A stretch of 64,000 nucleotides of DNA from Paenibacillaceae bacterium (GCA_029256185.1 JAQSYI010000031.1:21053-85052); one strand, 5' to 3'; positions 35,833-43,383 are shown, numbered from the stretch's first letter. Numbers and translations: made by a program. Notes: a model not told the origin generated them from the letters alone.

Positions 35833-36729
35833 TCACCCGTGGGAGAAGGTCTCCTCCATGGGCTGGTCGTACAGCTGAGAGGCCAGATCCTTGCCTGAGC
35901 CGGGAATCCCGCAGGCATCCGCGCGGCATTGCATACAATGCCGGAATACAGGCAGATACTCCTCCGCGGCAGCTCTGGCATCCCCTAACTGGAAGCAGTC
36001 GGGAGCCTCCAGATGGCTCATCTCGTGCTGGGGGATCAGCGGGATAATATTAATCAGGGAGGCGCCCGCTTCCCGCGTCTGCCGGGCGATCTCGCCGGTA
36101 TGCTCCCCGTTGACGGACGGAATCAGCACGGTATTGATCTTGATCACCAGTCCCAGCCCGCTTGCCTTGCGGATGCCCGCCAACTGGGCGCGGATCAGTG
36201 TTTCCGCCGCTTGCCTGCCCTTGATGACCTTGCCGTCTAGCACAATCGTGGAGCAAATCTGCTCTTGGATCACAGGATCAACGGCGTTGACAGTAACCGT
36301 GACGGTCTTGACTCCCGCTTGGGCCACCCGCTCCGCATAACGCTCCAGCAGCAGCCCGTTGGTGCTCAGGCAATTGATCAATCCGGGATATTCCCGGTGA
36401 ATGGCTTCAAATGTCTCCAGCGCATGGGGTGTGGCCAAGGTGTCGCCGGGACCGGCAATTCCGGCCACCGTGAGCTCCGGACAAAGCTCCAGCGCCCGCC
36501 CCACCAGCTCCGCCGCCTTCTCGGGCCGGACAATCCCTCCGGCAACTCCGGGACGGTTCTCAAATTTGTTGAAGCTTCGCTTGCAGAATTTGCACTGGAT
36601 ATTGCACGCGGGACTTACCGGCAGATGAATGCGGCCGAACTTGAAATGCCCGTCTCCGCTGAAGCAGGGATGCTTTCGGACCAGATGGCCGAATCTCTCC
36701 TCCTTCAATTCACTTCCGCAACCAGCCAT
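35833..36729 (-). CDS. NifB-like radical SAM protein, cofactor maturase
   Basis: 298 residues, radical SAM core without the NifX tail. HPC (C22) and H28 match the N-terminal K-cluster ligands of NifB; the radical SAM motif is C42-xxx-C46-xx-C49 in PACNIQCKFC. Classical NifB continues with a Cys six residues after the third radical-SAM Cys (RKYDC...ESRPG); here that position is Lys55 in RSFNKFENRPG. Other core motifs remain (GIAGPGDTLA, NGLLL, VTVTVNAVDP), as does the C-terminal CMQCRADACG. It is the first gene of the cluster, with AAAGGGGG before the start. It presumably builds an iron-sulfur-carbide precursor (NifB-co or a variant) for the D/K-like enzyme. NifB homology is clear; cofactor identity is inference. 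Confidence 0.88.
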   Translation of the reverse strand: MAGCGSELKEERFGHLVRKHPCFSGDGHFKFGRIHLPVSPACNIQCKFCKRSFNKFENRPGVAGGIVRPEKAAELVGRALELCPELTVAGIAGPGDTLATPHALETFEAIHREYPGLINCLSTNGLLLERYAERVAQAGVKTVTVTVNAVDPVIQEQICSTIVLDGKVIKGRQAAETLIRAQLAGIRKASGLGLVIKINTVLIPSVNGEHTGEIARQTREAGASLINIIPLIPQHEMSHLEAPDCFQLGDARAAAEEYLPVFRHCMQCRADACGIPGSGKDLASQLYDQPMEETFSHG

Positions 36730-36909
36730 ATGGCTCCCCCTTTCTTATGCCGTCCTTTCAACCTTCCAACCCTTCAACCGCCAGTGATCCCTCCTCCGGT
36801 TCTTCCCGGTTTATCCCGGCTTATCCCGGTTTCGATCTGCCGTGAAACCGATCATTGATACGCTGCCCAACCCGCGGTTCCTTGGAAGGGGCCGCAGCTT
36901 GCTTATCGG

Positions 36910-36986
36910 GGATAAACGCCTATCGGCACCTTTTTGACGCCACGCGTTTGTCAAGAAGCCGAGCCGCTTCCACGGTTATACTTTCT
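36910..36986 (+). repeat. Dispersed intergenic repeat, copy 1
   Basis: This 77-bp stretch, from GGATAAACGCCTATCGGC to ATACTTTCT, matches 57090-57167 at about 85 percent by eye, including an exact CGCGTTTGTCAAGAA block and GAGCCGCTTCCACG. A shorter piece recurs at 54063-54086. Internal imperfect hairpin TTGACGC...GCGTTTGTCAA. It lies in the leader region of the nitrogenase-like operon. Confidence 0.75.
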
Positions 36987-37043
36987 ATCCTGAAATAACA
37001 GAATCCCGTTACTTCATTCATCAGTGGTACCGCACAGCGGCAT

Positions 37044-37060
37044 GTAAGTCTGAGACTTAC
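37044..37060. promoter_or_regulatory. Perfect 17-bp palindrome, possible operator
   Basis: GTAAGTCT-G-AGACTTAC lies immediately downstream of the leader terminator on the minus strand and about 315 bp before the NifB-like gene. Symmetry is complete. It may bind a dimeric regulator or form a small RNA hairpin; no regulator match is recognised. Confidence 0.45.
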
Positions 37061-37106
37061 AAAAAGGCCGGAACTTTAAACCCTTCGCAGGTGTAAAGTC
37101 CGGCCT
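37061..37106 (-). terminator. Leader terminator upstream of the nitrogenase-like operon
   Basis: Read on the minus strand: AGGCCGGA pairs with TCCGGCCT, the stem continues through CTTTA/TAAAG and ACC/GGT with one bulge, and the tract TTTTTG follows. It lies between the predicted promoter at 37171-37199 and the first gene, so it could act as an attenuator. A short CTGG-GCTAA-CCAG hairpin precedes it (37107-37119). No known riboswitch class was recognised. Confidence 0.75.
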
Positions 37107-37170
37107 CTGGTTAGCCCAGTCGGCATCATATGATACAATTCTTACTTAACTTATCGGAATTAATAGCTTT

Positions 37171-37199
37171 ATCCTAATGGATGAGTCCTCCACTGTCAA
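37171..37199 (-). promoter_or_regulatory. Predicted sigma-A promoter for the nitrogenase-like operon
   Basis: On the minus strand TTGACA (37194-37199) and TAGGAT (37171-37176) are separated by exactly 17 bp. Transcription from here would cross the terminator at 37061-37106 and reach the NifB-like start at 36729, leaving an untranslated leader of over 400 nt. An ATTCC half-site resembling part of a CymR-type operator lies just downstream, too little to call. Confidence 0.6.
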
Positions 37200-37433
37200 T
37201 AAGTTCCCCTACGATGTCACGAAGCTGTAAATATTGGACAATAAATTTGCTAATCTGTTATTCCACTCATTGACAAATCTGTACATGGTCATATGGTTTT
37301 TTTATGACGCATGAGGGGGAACATCTGAATTATTGTGGGGCGGATGGAAATGCTCACGTTCTTCTCATTTTCCATTGCCGTTTTTCGGCTACATTGATCA
37401 TCGACGCCGCTCACTGGGCTTGCGGCATAAACC

Positions 37434-37679
37434 TTCCCTTATTGGTTTGCAAACACGCTCTAGCCTCAGGCAAGAGGATGGCCTGGGAATAAGACCCCGG
37501 TCTTTCCCTTATTGCTCAGACAGGAGGCCATTTCCCGGAAATAGGCCCTCCTTTTTCCCTTATTCCCTCCCAAACCGCCCAAAATGCGCTCCAAAAATGG
37601 GAATAAGGGAAAATACGTTCCCTTATTCAAGAGAATCGGCCGACGGGAAGGACAATAGGGGAATAACGCTTCCCTTATT
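37434..37679. repeat. Iterated TTCCCTTATT array in a gene-free region
   Basis: The 10-mer TTCCCTTATT occurs at 37434, 37504, 37555, 37618 and 37670, and inverted (AATAAGGGAA) at 37602. Spacings are 70, 51, 63 and 52 bp. Each unit also carries a degenerate GGGAATAAG-like complement, so units can form hairpins. The surrounding 37200-37915 contains no gene with a ribosome site, homology or plausible composition. Confidence 0.7.
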
Positions 37680-37835
37680 TCCTAAGGCAGTTTCCATAAT
37701 TAGGGGACGGAGCCGAGGGGAAGACTTGATCCACGGAGAAAGGGCTCCCCTTCCTCGGAATGACATACTTTCTGCTCACCAAAAAAACAGTGTCAAGCGC
37801 TCGTGGAACGCTTGCACTGCCTTTGGGGACGCTTG

Positions 37836-37879
37836 AGGATTTGCCTGCTCCGCGGCACTCAGCGGACCAGGCAAATCCT
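37836..37879 (-). terminator. Hairpin downstream of the FMN-binding protein gene
   Basis: AGGATTTGCCTG / CAGGCAAATCCT, a 12-bp perfect stem with an internal CCGC/GCGG pair, 36 bp after the stop codon of the gene at 37916. There is no good T-run, so this may be a 3' stability element. Confidence 0.5.
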
Positions 37880-37915
37880 TCGCTTGGTCACGCAGCCTTA
37901 CCGTTCTTATGCAGC

Positions 37916-38386
37916 TTAGACAGCCTCCTGCACAGATACTTCCTCCACAGCGGCAGGACCTGCTCCTTTGGCAAAATCCAGCAGCTTCACCTTGTCGGGC
38001 ACAAACTTGAAGATCACCGTCTCGCCAAGCTCGCCCTTCTCCGCCCGCTCTTTAAAACGGGGACTCCGGGCGCTCAACAGAGCAATGGCATGCTGATACT
38101 CCTCGCCGCACTTGCTGCACACCTTGCTCAGAGTGCCGGTCAGAGTTACGTTCCGGAAAGCCTTCAATTCCTGTCCTTCTTGCTGGAACAGCAGCGTGGC
38201 ATTGGGATTTCCCTTGATCTGCTCAACCTTGCCGCTGGTTTTGGCCGTGGACAGATACACATGGAGTCCGTCGGTGGCGAAGCCTCCCAACGTTCTCAAC
38301 GCAGGCACTCCCTGCTCTGTTACCGTTCCCAGCACTACCCTTGGCGTAGCCGCAATATATTCCGCGGCTTCCTTCAATGCGCTCAT
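37916..38386 (-). CDS. Pyridoxamine 5'-phosphate oxidase-family FMN-binding protein
   Basis: 156 residues with the split-barrel flavin-binding fold: RVVLGTVTEQGVPALRTLGGFATDGLHVYLSTAKTSGKVEQI matches the general-stress-protein-26/PPOX family. CSKCGEEY in the middle is an unusual pair of cysteines. GGGAGGAG precedes the start. Members bind FMN, F420 or heme and reduce small molecules. It is a single-gene unit between two terminators. Confidence 0.88.
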   Translation of the reverse strand: MSALKEAAEYIAATPRVVLGTVTEQGVPALRTLGGFATDGLHVYLSTAKTSGKVEQIKGNPNATLLFQQEGQELKAFRNVTLTGTLSKVCSKCGEEYQHAIALLSARSPRFKERAEKGELGETVIFKFVPDKVKLLDFAKGAGPAAVEEVSVQEAV

Positions 38387-38441
38387 CGTTCAATCTCCTC
38401 CCGTAATAGAGAAATTCCGGATTTATCAGACACGGCCAAAA

Positions 38442-38472
38442 GAAAAAGCCTCGTTCGGCAGCGAACAAGGCC
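38442..38472 (-). terminator. Rho-independent terminator of the AAA+ ATPase operon
   Basis: On the minus strand a GCCTTGTTCG/CGAACGAGGC stem with loop CTGC is followed by TTTTTCTTTT. It lies about 120 bp beyond the stop codon of the AAA+ gene and separates that operon from the flavoprotein gene. Confidence 0.85.
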
Positions 38473-38593
38473 TCTAGCTATCTAGTCGGTCTAAAATCCA
38501 ACAATTCCTATTGAATTTAAATAGATTCTACTGCTTTCTGCCTCCGCTGTCAATACATCGGATGCAAGCAGCCATACAAGTTCTCCGCTTAAC

Positions 38594-40156
38594 CTACACG
38601 ATAACGTTGCGGAACCCTTTTCTCTTATGGGGCTGGTCTGCTGAAGCACCGCTTTCTTCGAAAGCTCGCCCGGCAGGAACCGCACGTTCCTTCCCCCATA
38701 ACCGGATCTGATGAATCTGCTCGGGGCTCGTCTGTGATAAGGGCACCACATTCTCGAAATAGCGGATATAGGTATCTTCCGTAATACTGTCATCTCCCTT
38801 GACCACCGCTTGCTTCACCACATCTCTCACGGCAGCTTCCAGGTCCGCTCCGGCGAAACCGTCCGAAAGACGTACGAGGCGCTCCATTAAGGAAGAATCC
38901 AATTCTTTCTTTAGCCCCTTGCGCACATAGATGCGGATGATTTCCTCGCGCTCCCTGGGAGTAGGCAGATCCACAAAGAATAGCTCGTCAAAGCGGCCGC
39001 GGCGCAAAAGCTCCGGAGGAAGCTTGGATACATCATTTGCAGTCGCAACCACAAAAACCCGGGCAAGGCTCTCCTGAAGCCAAAACAAGAACTGTCCGAC
39101 CATTCTGGTTGAGGTTCCGCCATCACCTGTTCCCAATGCTCCGGCAAGTCCTTTCTCAATCTCATCGATCCATAGCACACAAGGAGCCACATGATCTGCG
39201 GTAGACAATGCCTCCTTCAGCCTTGACTCGCTTTGACCCAAGTACTGTCCTTGTATGGTGGATAAGTCCAGCCGGTAAAGCGGCAGCTTCCACGCCGAAG
39301 CAATAGCCTTGGCAGACAGAGATTTCCCGCATCCGGGCACGCCAACCAGCAGTATCCCCCGCGGGGGACGAATTCCTCTCTCACGCAGGTCAGCCGTCAG
39401 CAGTTGTTCGTTGGCATCAAGCCACAGCTTCAGCCCTTCCAAGCCGCCCACTTGATAATCCTCCCGGACCTGAACCCGCTCAATACCGGATATATCTGCA
39501 AAAATCTGATCTTTGGCAAAGGTAATTTCCTTCAAATCCTCATTCATAATAGAGCCATTGGCCAATAAGGTAGCAATTACATTTTCCGCTTCAATCTGGC
39601 TGATCCCCGCCAACACGGCAGCGGCCTGCTTCTCCTCCTGTGCTCCCCATTGAATTTCCATTTCACCGCGATAAGGGGAAATCTGATCCCGGACAATCTC
39701 AAGCATCTCATCCTCATTAGGCGGGTCCAAGGTGATGGACATTCCATGCCGCTGCAAGGGCCCCCATACGGGCTTATTGGTAATTGCAACCACACTGCCG
39801 CCTGTTTCTATAGCCGTAGCAACAATATCCTGAAATTGCCGCGCCGTTCCAGTATCATCCTCAATATCCTGAACCTCGGTGAAAATAAAAGTCTGGTTTT
39901 GCTGTTGGCTGATTTTCTGGCCGGCAAAATCCAGTCCGCCAATCACGGATCTGTCATCATTAGCTACTCTGTTATTGGTAATATCCCGGGTTCCCTGAGA
40001 GATGGTATGGTAAAATACGGATACAGCCAGCTTATTGGCAAGCTGCTCCATGATAAGCAGTGCTCGGGCCCGTTCAGGAGTTCGGATTGAAATGAACGGA
40101 ATCCTGGCCTTGAGATACCGCTCCAGTGTTTCCTTGCATGTATTCATATCACTCAT
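38594..40156 (-). CDS. Ycf46-like AAA+ ATPase (CDC48/FtsH-related)
   Basis: 520 residues from the ATG at 40156 (MSDMNTCKETLERYL), which overlaps the stop of the previous gene by 8 bp. The N-terminal about 240 residues form the domain found in Ycf46 proteins (IPFISIRTPERARALLIMEQLA; FIFTEVQDIEDD; VVAITNKPVWGPLQRHGMSITLDPPNEDE). The AAA+ module has Walker A GVPGCGKSLSAKA (K278), Walker B VLWIDEIEKG (D331, E332), sensor ATANDVSKLP and the arginine-finger region LRRGRFDELFFVDLP, then the small helical domain (FAGADLEAAVRDVV). There is no membrane helix or protease motif. It is the last gene of a coupled five-gene operon, so it probably remodels a partner encoded there. Biological role unknown. 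Confidence 0.9.
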   Translation of the reverse strand: MSDMNTCKETLERYLKARIPFISIRTPERARALLIMEQLANKLAVSVFYHTISQGTRDITNNRVANDDRSVIGGLDFAGQKISQQQNQTFIFTEVQDIEDDTGTARQFQDIVATAIETGGSVVAITNKPVWGPLQRHGMSITLDPPNEDEMLEIVRDQISPYRGEMEIQWGAQEEKQAAAVLAGISQIEAENVIATLLANGSIMNEDLKEITFAKDQIFADISGIERVQVREDYQVGGLEGLKLWLDANEQLLTADLRERGIRPPRGILLVGVPGCGKSLSAKAIASAWKLPLYRLDLSTIQGQYLGQSESRLKEALSTADHVAPCVLWIDEIEKGLAGALGTGDGGTSTRMVGQFLFWLQESLARVFVVATANDVSKLPPELLRRGRFDELFFVDLPTPREREEIIRIYVRKGLKKELDSSLMERLVRLSDGFAGADLEAAVRDVVKQAVVKGDDSITEDTYIRYFENVVPLSQTSPEQIHQIRLWGKERAVPAGRAFEESGASADQPHKRKGFRNVIV

Positions 40157-40703
40157 GCTTCCACAATACCCTTCTTTTTCGAGTATTTGGTCCAGTAACA
40201 GCCTTATGCAGAGGGTTGGGGATAGCTGCAGCAGACGACTGTTCTTTGGCCATGACTTCATAGTTTGTCAAAGGATTATTCCTGATCAGCATAGAGAGAT
40301 GTCCCGTACGGTCCGCTGCCGCGCTCTTCTCCAGAGCTGACTGGGAATCAATCACATAGGAATTCAGCGTATGCTTCAATGCCGCCCGTATTTCTGGGGG
40401 ATACGCCTTCAAGGACACAAGCCGCAACAGAACCGCGAATCTCCTGCGGGCATTCAGCAGAGCGCGAACCACATGGTCATCGGTTTGTTGGTTCCTGCTG
40501 AACTCCAGATGCATTTGTTCACTTGCTTGCTTCAAGCGCTTCTCCAGGAGCTGATACAGCCGTTCTGTCATTTTGGAATCTATCCCGGTTGTCCAATCTA
40601 TCGTGCCCTGCTCCATTAGAAGCAGCGTCTGTTCATCTTCATCCCCAGCAGCGAACGCGTCAAAACAACGGACCCAGTCCGCATATATAACAGGGGCCTT
40701 CAT
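40149..40703 (-). CDS. Hypothetical helical protein, gene 4 of the AAA+ operon
   Basis: 184 residues from the ATG at 40703 (MKAPVIYADWVRCFDAFAAGDEDEQTL), which overlaps the previous stop by 4 bp. It is mostly helical, without signal peptide or membrane span. Charged helices KMTERLYQLLEKRLKQASEQMHLEF and LLNARRRFAVLLRLVSLKAYPPEIR dominate; the C-terminal third looks disordered and basic (KAVTGPNTRKRRVLWKHE). I recognise no family. Coupling to both neighbours suggests a stoichiometric subunit or adaptor of the ATPase. Confidence 0.8.
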   Translation of the reverse strand: MKAPVIYADWVRCFDAFAAGDEDEQTLLLMEQGTIDWTTGIDSKMTERLYQLLEKRLKQASEQMHLEFSRNQQTDDHVVRALLNARRRFAVLLRLVSLKAYPPEIRAALKHTLNSYVIDSQSALEKSAAADRTGHLSMLIRNNPLTNYEVMAKEQSSAAAIPNPLHKAVTGPNTRKRRVLWKHE

Positions 40704-40894
40704 GTGAACCTGCCGCCCTTCCTCCTGACCAACTGGACGGGAGGGGCCAGGTCCCAATCGGGAAACTGGCTGGCCAAGGCTTCATTGATATTGATCTTGG
40801 CAGCATCATTGCCTGTCTGCCGGTTACTGTTTGCCGCGGCATTACTGCCTTCATTACGCTGAATTAATATCGGGCGTTGAGCATTCTCCGCCAT
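40700..40894 (-). CDS. Small hypothetical protein (64 aa), gene 3 of the AAA+ operon
   Basis: A 64-residue gene supported by AAGGAGGAAGG upstream and by the ATGA overlap with the next gene. The first half is Asn/Gln/Ala-rich and probably disordered (NEGSNAAANSNRQTGNDAAK); the second half, INEALASQFPDWDLAPPVQL, could be a short interaction motif. No family recognised. Conservation of the overlap in relatives would confirm it. Confidence 0.7.
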   Translation of the reverse strand: MAENAQRPILIQRNEGSNAAANSNRQTGNDAAKININEALASQFPDWDLAPPVQLVRRKGGRFT

Positions 40895-40932
40895 ATGTAG
40901 CGCCCCGCCTTCCTCCTTATAATTTGAGCACG

Positions 40933-42699
40933 CTATGATTTGAGCACATTCCGGGCAGAATCATAGCTGCTGAACGTGTAATGCTCGGGCGTAACCGATT
41001 CCAGCAATTGAGTAACCAGTACAGAGTGGCCATCCTCAACCCCGTAGTCATTGCGCCAATCCACCACATCCGACAGAACCGCACGCAGCATATCCTGGCA
41101 TTGCTGCAGGAACTGCTTATATTCCTCCGTCACTTTGGCTCTTGCCTTGCGAAGCCTATACGTCTTGAAGAAAAAATAGGCAATCCCGCCGCCGCCCAAA
41201 AAAAGAAGAGGAGGAGCGGCTATGGCTGCTATAAGCATGAGTATTCCAACTGCCAGTCCTGCCCAATGCATAATTTTATGACGCAATTTCTTCAGATCGG
41301 CGTCCCGGCGCGCTTCTACGTGCTTGGTCAATTGTTCCAGCAATTCAGACTCATTGTCTCCGTTTACAGTGCTGCCGGACCAGTCATCAATTTCGATTTG
41401 TATTTTCTCTGGCACATTCATCCGGTTATCCAAGGTCATATCATCATGTGCTTGTCTGATCCAGTCCTTGGAGAGAGCAACCGCATATTTCTGTGTAGCC
41501 GCAGAAGCCTGGGAAACCTCCGGATTCGTGGCAAAATTGGTCAGCAGTTGGGTGAAGCTCACCTTCTTCTCCAGCACCTTCTCCAAGTTAAACCGGTTTT
41601 GGGCTGCATTACGGTCTCCGGACTCTTCCACAATCAGCTGCTGCAGCCGTTCGTCTCTCCTTAAGGGAAGCTCCTCATCATCAAACTTGGAGACAAGCGT
41701 ATCCAACAAGGCATCAACTGCAATAGCTATACTGGCATGGGGGAGGATGGGCTGGTTCAGAATATCCTTGAAATAATCGCTAAGAATGGTATGGAGCTTG
41801 GCCCCCATCATGGAGGCCTCCAATTGCGGCCATGTACTGCTGTGTTTTCTTAAAAATGAATAGGCCCCGTCGTCCAGCTTCCGTTGCTTGGCGTTCAGAA
41901 TGGCCCTCCATTGCTTGGTCTGCTCCTCGATAAAGCCCTGCCTCTGTGAGAGCTCCTCTATCCAGTCCTCCACACGCTTGCCTACTTGACTGCGGGCTTC
42001 GGGTCCGAATATGCCATTCGTAAACCCGTCTATTAATACAATGATTTCCCGCTCCAGGTTCTGCGGGTCCTGCAGTCCGAAATATCGGTCCAGCCATTGA
42101 CGGCTTGCTTTATACCGCGACCCCCGTCTCGTAACTAATGCAAAGAAAAGGGCCGTTTTCTCATCATTACGGCTAATCGCTTCCATCATCGCCCGTTCCG
42201 CAAGCTCTTTATTATCATTTAGCCAAGCGGCCAGCGCAATCAAGCAAGGGGCAAGCCAATATCTGGGCGCAGCCAGCATATGCTCCTCAGTCGTATTCTC
42301 AATGGTCTCCTTCTTGACCAACCGCACGTCAACGGCTTGCAGAATCCCGGTTACCCGCCTTCTGACCTCATTGTAATGTCCAAAGTTGGTTTCAATCTCC
42401 TGGCGAATTTTGACCAACCGGGTTTCCGCCAGCTGAAGCTCTTTGAACAGGATATCCTTACGGACAAAATCGCGGAATTCATGGGTAAGATCATCCAGCC
42501 CCTGTTGGACTGCCACGAATTCATTGGTAAGCTGATCCAGCCTCTGTTGTGCTCCCACAACCCCTTGATGGACTACTTGCACATTGTGGTCCGTTGCACG
42601 GATCTGCTGAGCAACTACTCCTATCTCAGCCCTAAGGTTTCTTATATTAGACTCAATGCCATTCAGGTTAGCACGGTCAATGATTCGCTCACCTGACAT
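40933..42699 (-). CDS. Coiled-coil protein with C-terminal membrane hairpin, gene 2 of the AAA+ operon
   Basis: 588 residues from the ATG at 42699 (MSGERIIDRANLNGIESN), behind AAGGGGGGG; an in-frame extension upstream lies inside the previous gene. Residues 1-110 form a coiled coil (IRNLRAEIGVVAQQIRATDH; QQRLDQLTNEFVAVQQGLDDLTHEF). A helical-repeat region follows to about 470. Residues about 478-512 are strongly hydrophobic with a Pro/Gly break (LAVGILMLIAAIAAPPLLFL), suggesting one or two membrane passes. A cytoplasmic tail of about 80 residues ends the protein. It resembles scaffold or tether proteins but no named family. It overlaps the preceding gene by 11 bp. Confidence 0.82.
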   Translation of the reverse strand: MSGERIIDRANLNGIESNIRNLRAEIGVVAQQIRATDHNVQVVHQGVVGAQQRLDQLTNEFVAVQQGLDDLTHEFRDFVRKDILFKELQLAETRLVKIRQEIETNFGHYNEVRRRVTGILQAVDVRLVKKETIENTTEEHMLAAPRYWLAPCLIALAAWLNDNKELAERAMMEAISRNDEKTALFFALVTRRGSRYKASRQWLDRYFGLQDPQNLEREIIVLIDGFTNGIFGPEARSQVGKRVEDWIEELSQRQGFIEEQTKQWRAILNAKQRKLDDGAYSFLRKHSSTWPQLEASMMGAKLHTILSDYFKDILNQPILPHASIAIAVDALLDTLVSKFDDEELPLRRDERLQQLIVEESGDRNAAQNRFNLEKVLEKKVSFTQLLTNFATNPEVSQASAATQKYAVALSKDWIRQAHDDMTLDNRMNVPEKIQIEIDDWSGSTVNGDNESELLEQLTKHVEARRDADLKKLRHKIMHWAGLAVGILMLIAAIAAPPLLFLGGGGIAYFFFKTYRLRKARAKVTEEYKQFLQQCQDMLRAVLSDVVDWRNDYGVEDGHSVLVTQLLESVTPEHYTFSSYDSARNVLKS

Positions 42700-43192
42700 T
42701 GTCGCCCCCCCTTGTATACGATACTGTTCCATCGTCAGAAACCGCACAAATGCAATTCGTGTAAACCTCAATAAATGCATAGCTGGGATGCTGGGCCAGA
42801 ATTCGGGCCTTTTCCAGCCCGTCGGGCAAAGTCCGGCCCTTCTTGTAATGATCAACAATGTCGCCTACAATATCCAGTGTATGCACTTCATATGGAAAAC
42901 CAAGGTTGCACTTGGCAACCAGACCGATAAATTGCTGGATGGGCTTTAAATCCGCAAACTCCTTTTGCATGGCGCCGACAAGCTCCTGAACCTTGGAGTT
43001 GTCGCATATGGCCCCATGAGCATCCAGTTGGACCATGGCTTCCATATATGCTTTAGAGCGTTTCTGCTTAAGCCTCTTCTCGAGAGCCGGACCGTTCAAC
43101 TCCTGGGTAATCCGTACATCCTGCCCCGTTCTTGCACTAAGATTTACTTTATTAGCCTGAGTATTGAGAATAGGCCTACGCAAGCCTTCCAC
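42689..43192 (-). CDS. Hypothetical protein, first gene of the AAA+ operon
   Basis: About 167 residues if translation starts at the GTG at 43192, which follows AGGAAAGGAAC; an ATG at 43222 or an upstream in-frame start at 43324 are alternatives with poorer sites. The sequence is helical then mixed: LEKRLKQKRSKAYMEAMVQLD, VGAMQKEFADLKPIQQFIGLVAKCNLGFPYEVHTLDI and a beta-like end FIEVYTNCICAVSDDGTVSYT. No family recognised. It is coupled to the coiled-coil gene by an 11-bp overlap. Confidence 0.75.
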   Translation of the reverse strand: MEGLRRPILNTQANKVNLSARTGQDVRITQELNGPALEKRLKQKRSKAYMEAMVQLDAHGAICDNSKVQELVGAMQKEFADLKPIQQFIGLVAKCNLGFPYEVHTLDIVGDIVDHYKKGRTLPDGLEKARILAQHPSYAFIEVYTNCICAVSDDGTVSYTRGGDNVR

Positions 43193-43313
43193 CGTTCCTT
43201 TCCTACAGTATATTGATCTCATGTTCCTGAAAATACGATTCGACACAACATGATAAAATTCCTGCTTTTCCCACAGTTTCCTGTTAACACTTTTTTGGGT
43301 GTTATCTACTGCA

Positions 43314-43349
43314 CAGGCCCCCATTCCTAGATTATAGGATGGGGGCCTG
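43314..43349 (-). terminator. Hairpin between chemoreceptor gene and AAA+ operon
   Basis: CAGGCCCCCAT / ATGGGGGCCTG, 11 bp perfect with a 14-nt loop, 35 bp after the chemoreceptor stop. There is little T-tract on either strand. A second small hairpin, TAACAC/GTGTTA with a T6 loop, lies at 43284-43303. Together they probably isolate the AAA+ operon from upstream transcription. Confidence 0.6.
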
Positions 43350-43383
43350 GCTTGGATCTGTATTGCCTTACCATATAACTATC

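Noticed and set aside
30567..36729. Cluster considered as a standard Mo-nitrogenase nif operon
   Set aside because: No nifE, nifN, nifV or hesA; K precedes D; cysK and a sulfonate-type importer are embedded; NifB-like protein lacks a ligand Cys.
37020..37045. CAGTGGTACCGC on the plus strand resembling a T-box core
   Set aside because: No Stem I, specifier codon, plus-strand terminator or downstream aminoacyl/amino acid gene; GGTACC is palindromic so the match is weak.
38594..43192. AAA+ operon considered as a known defence island
   Set aside because: No nuclease, methyltransferase, TIR, toxin or integrase gene is adjacent; defence remains only one possibility.
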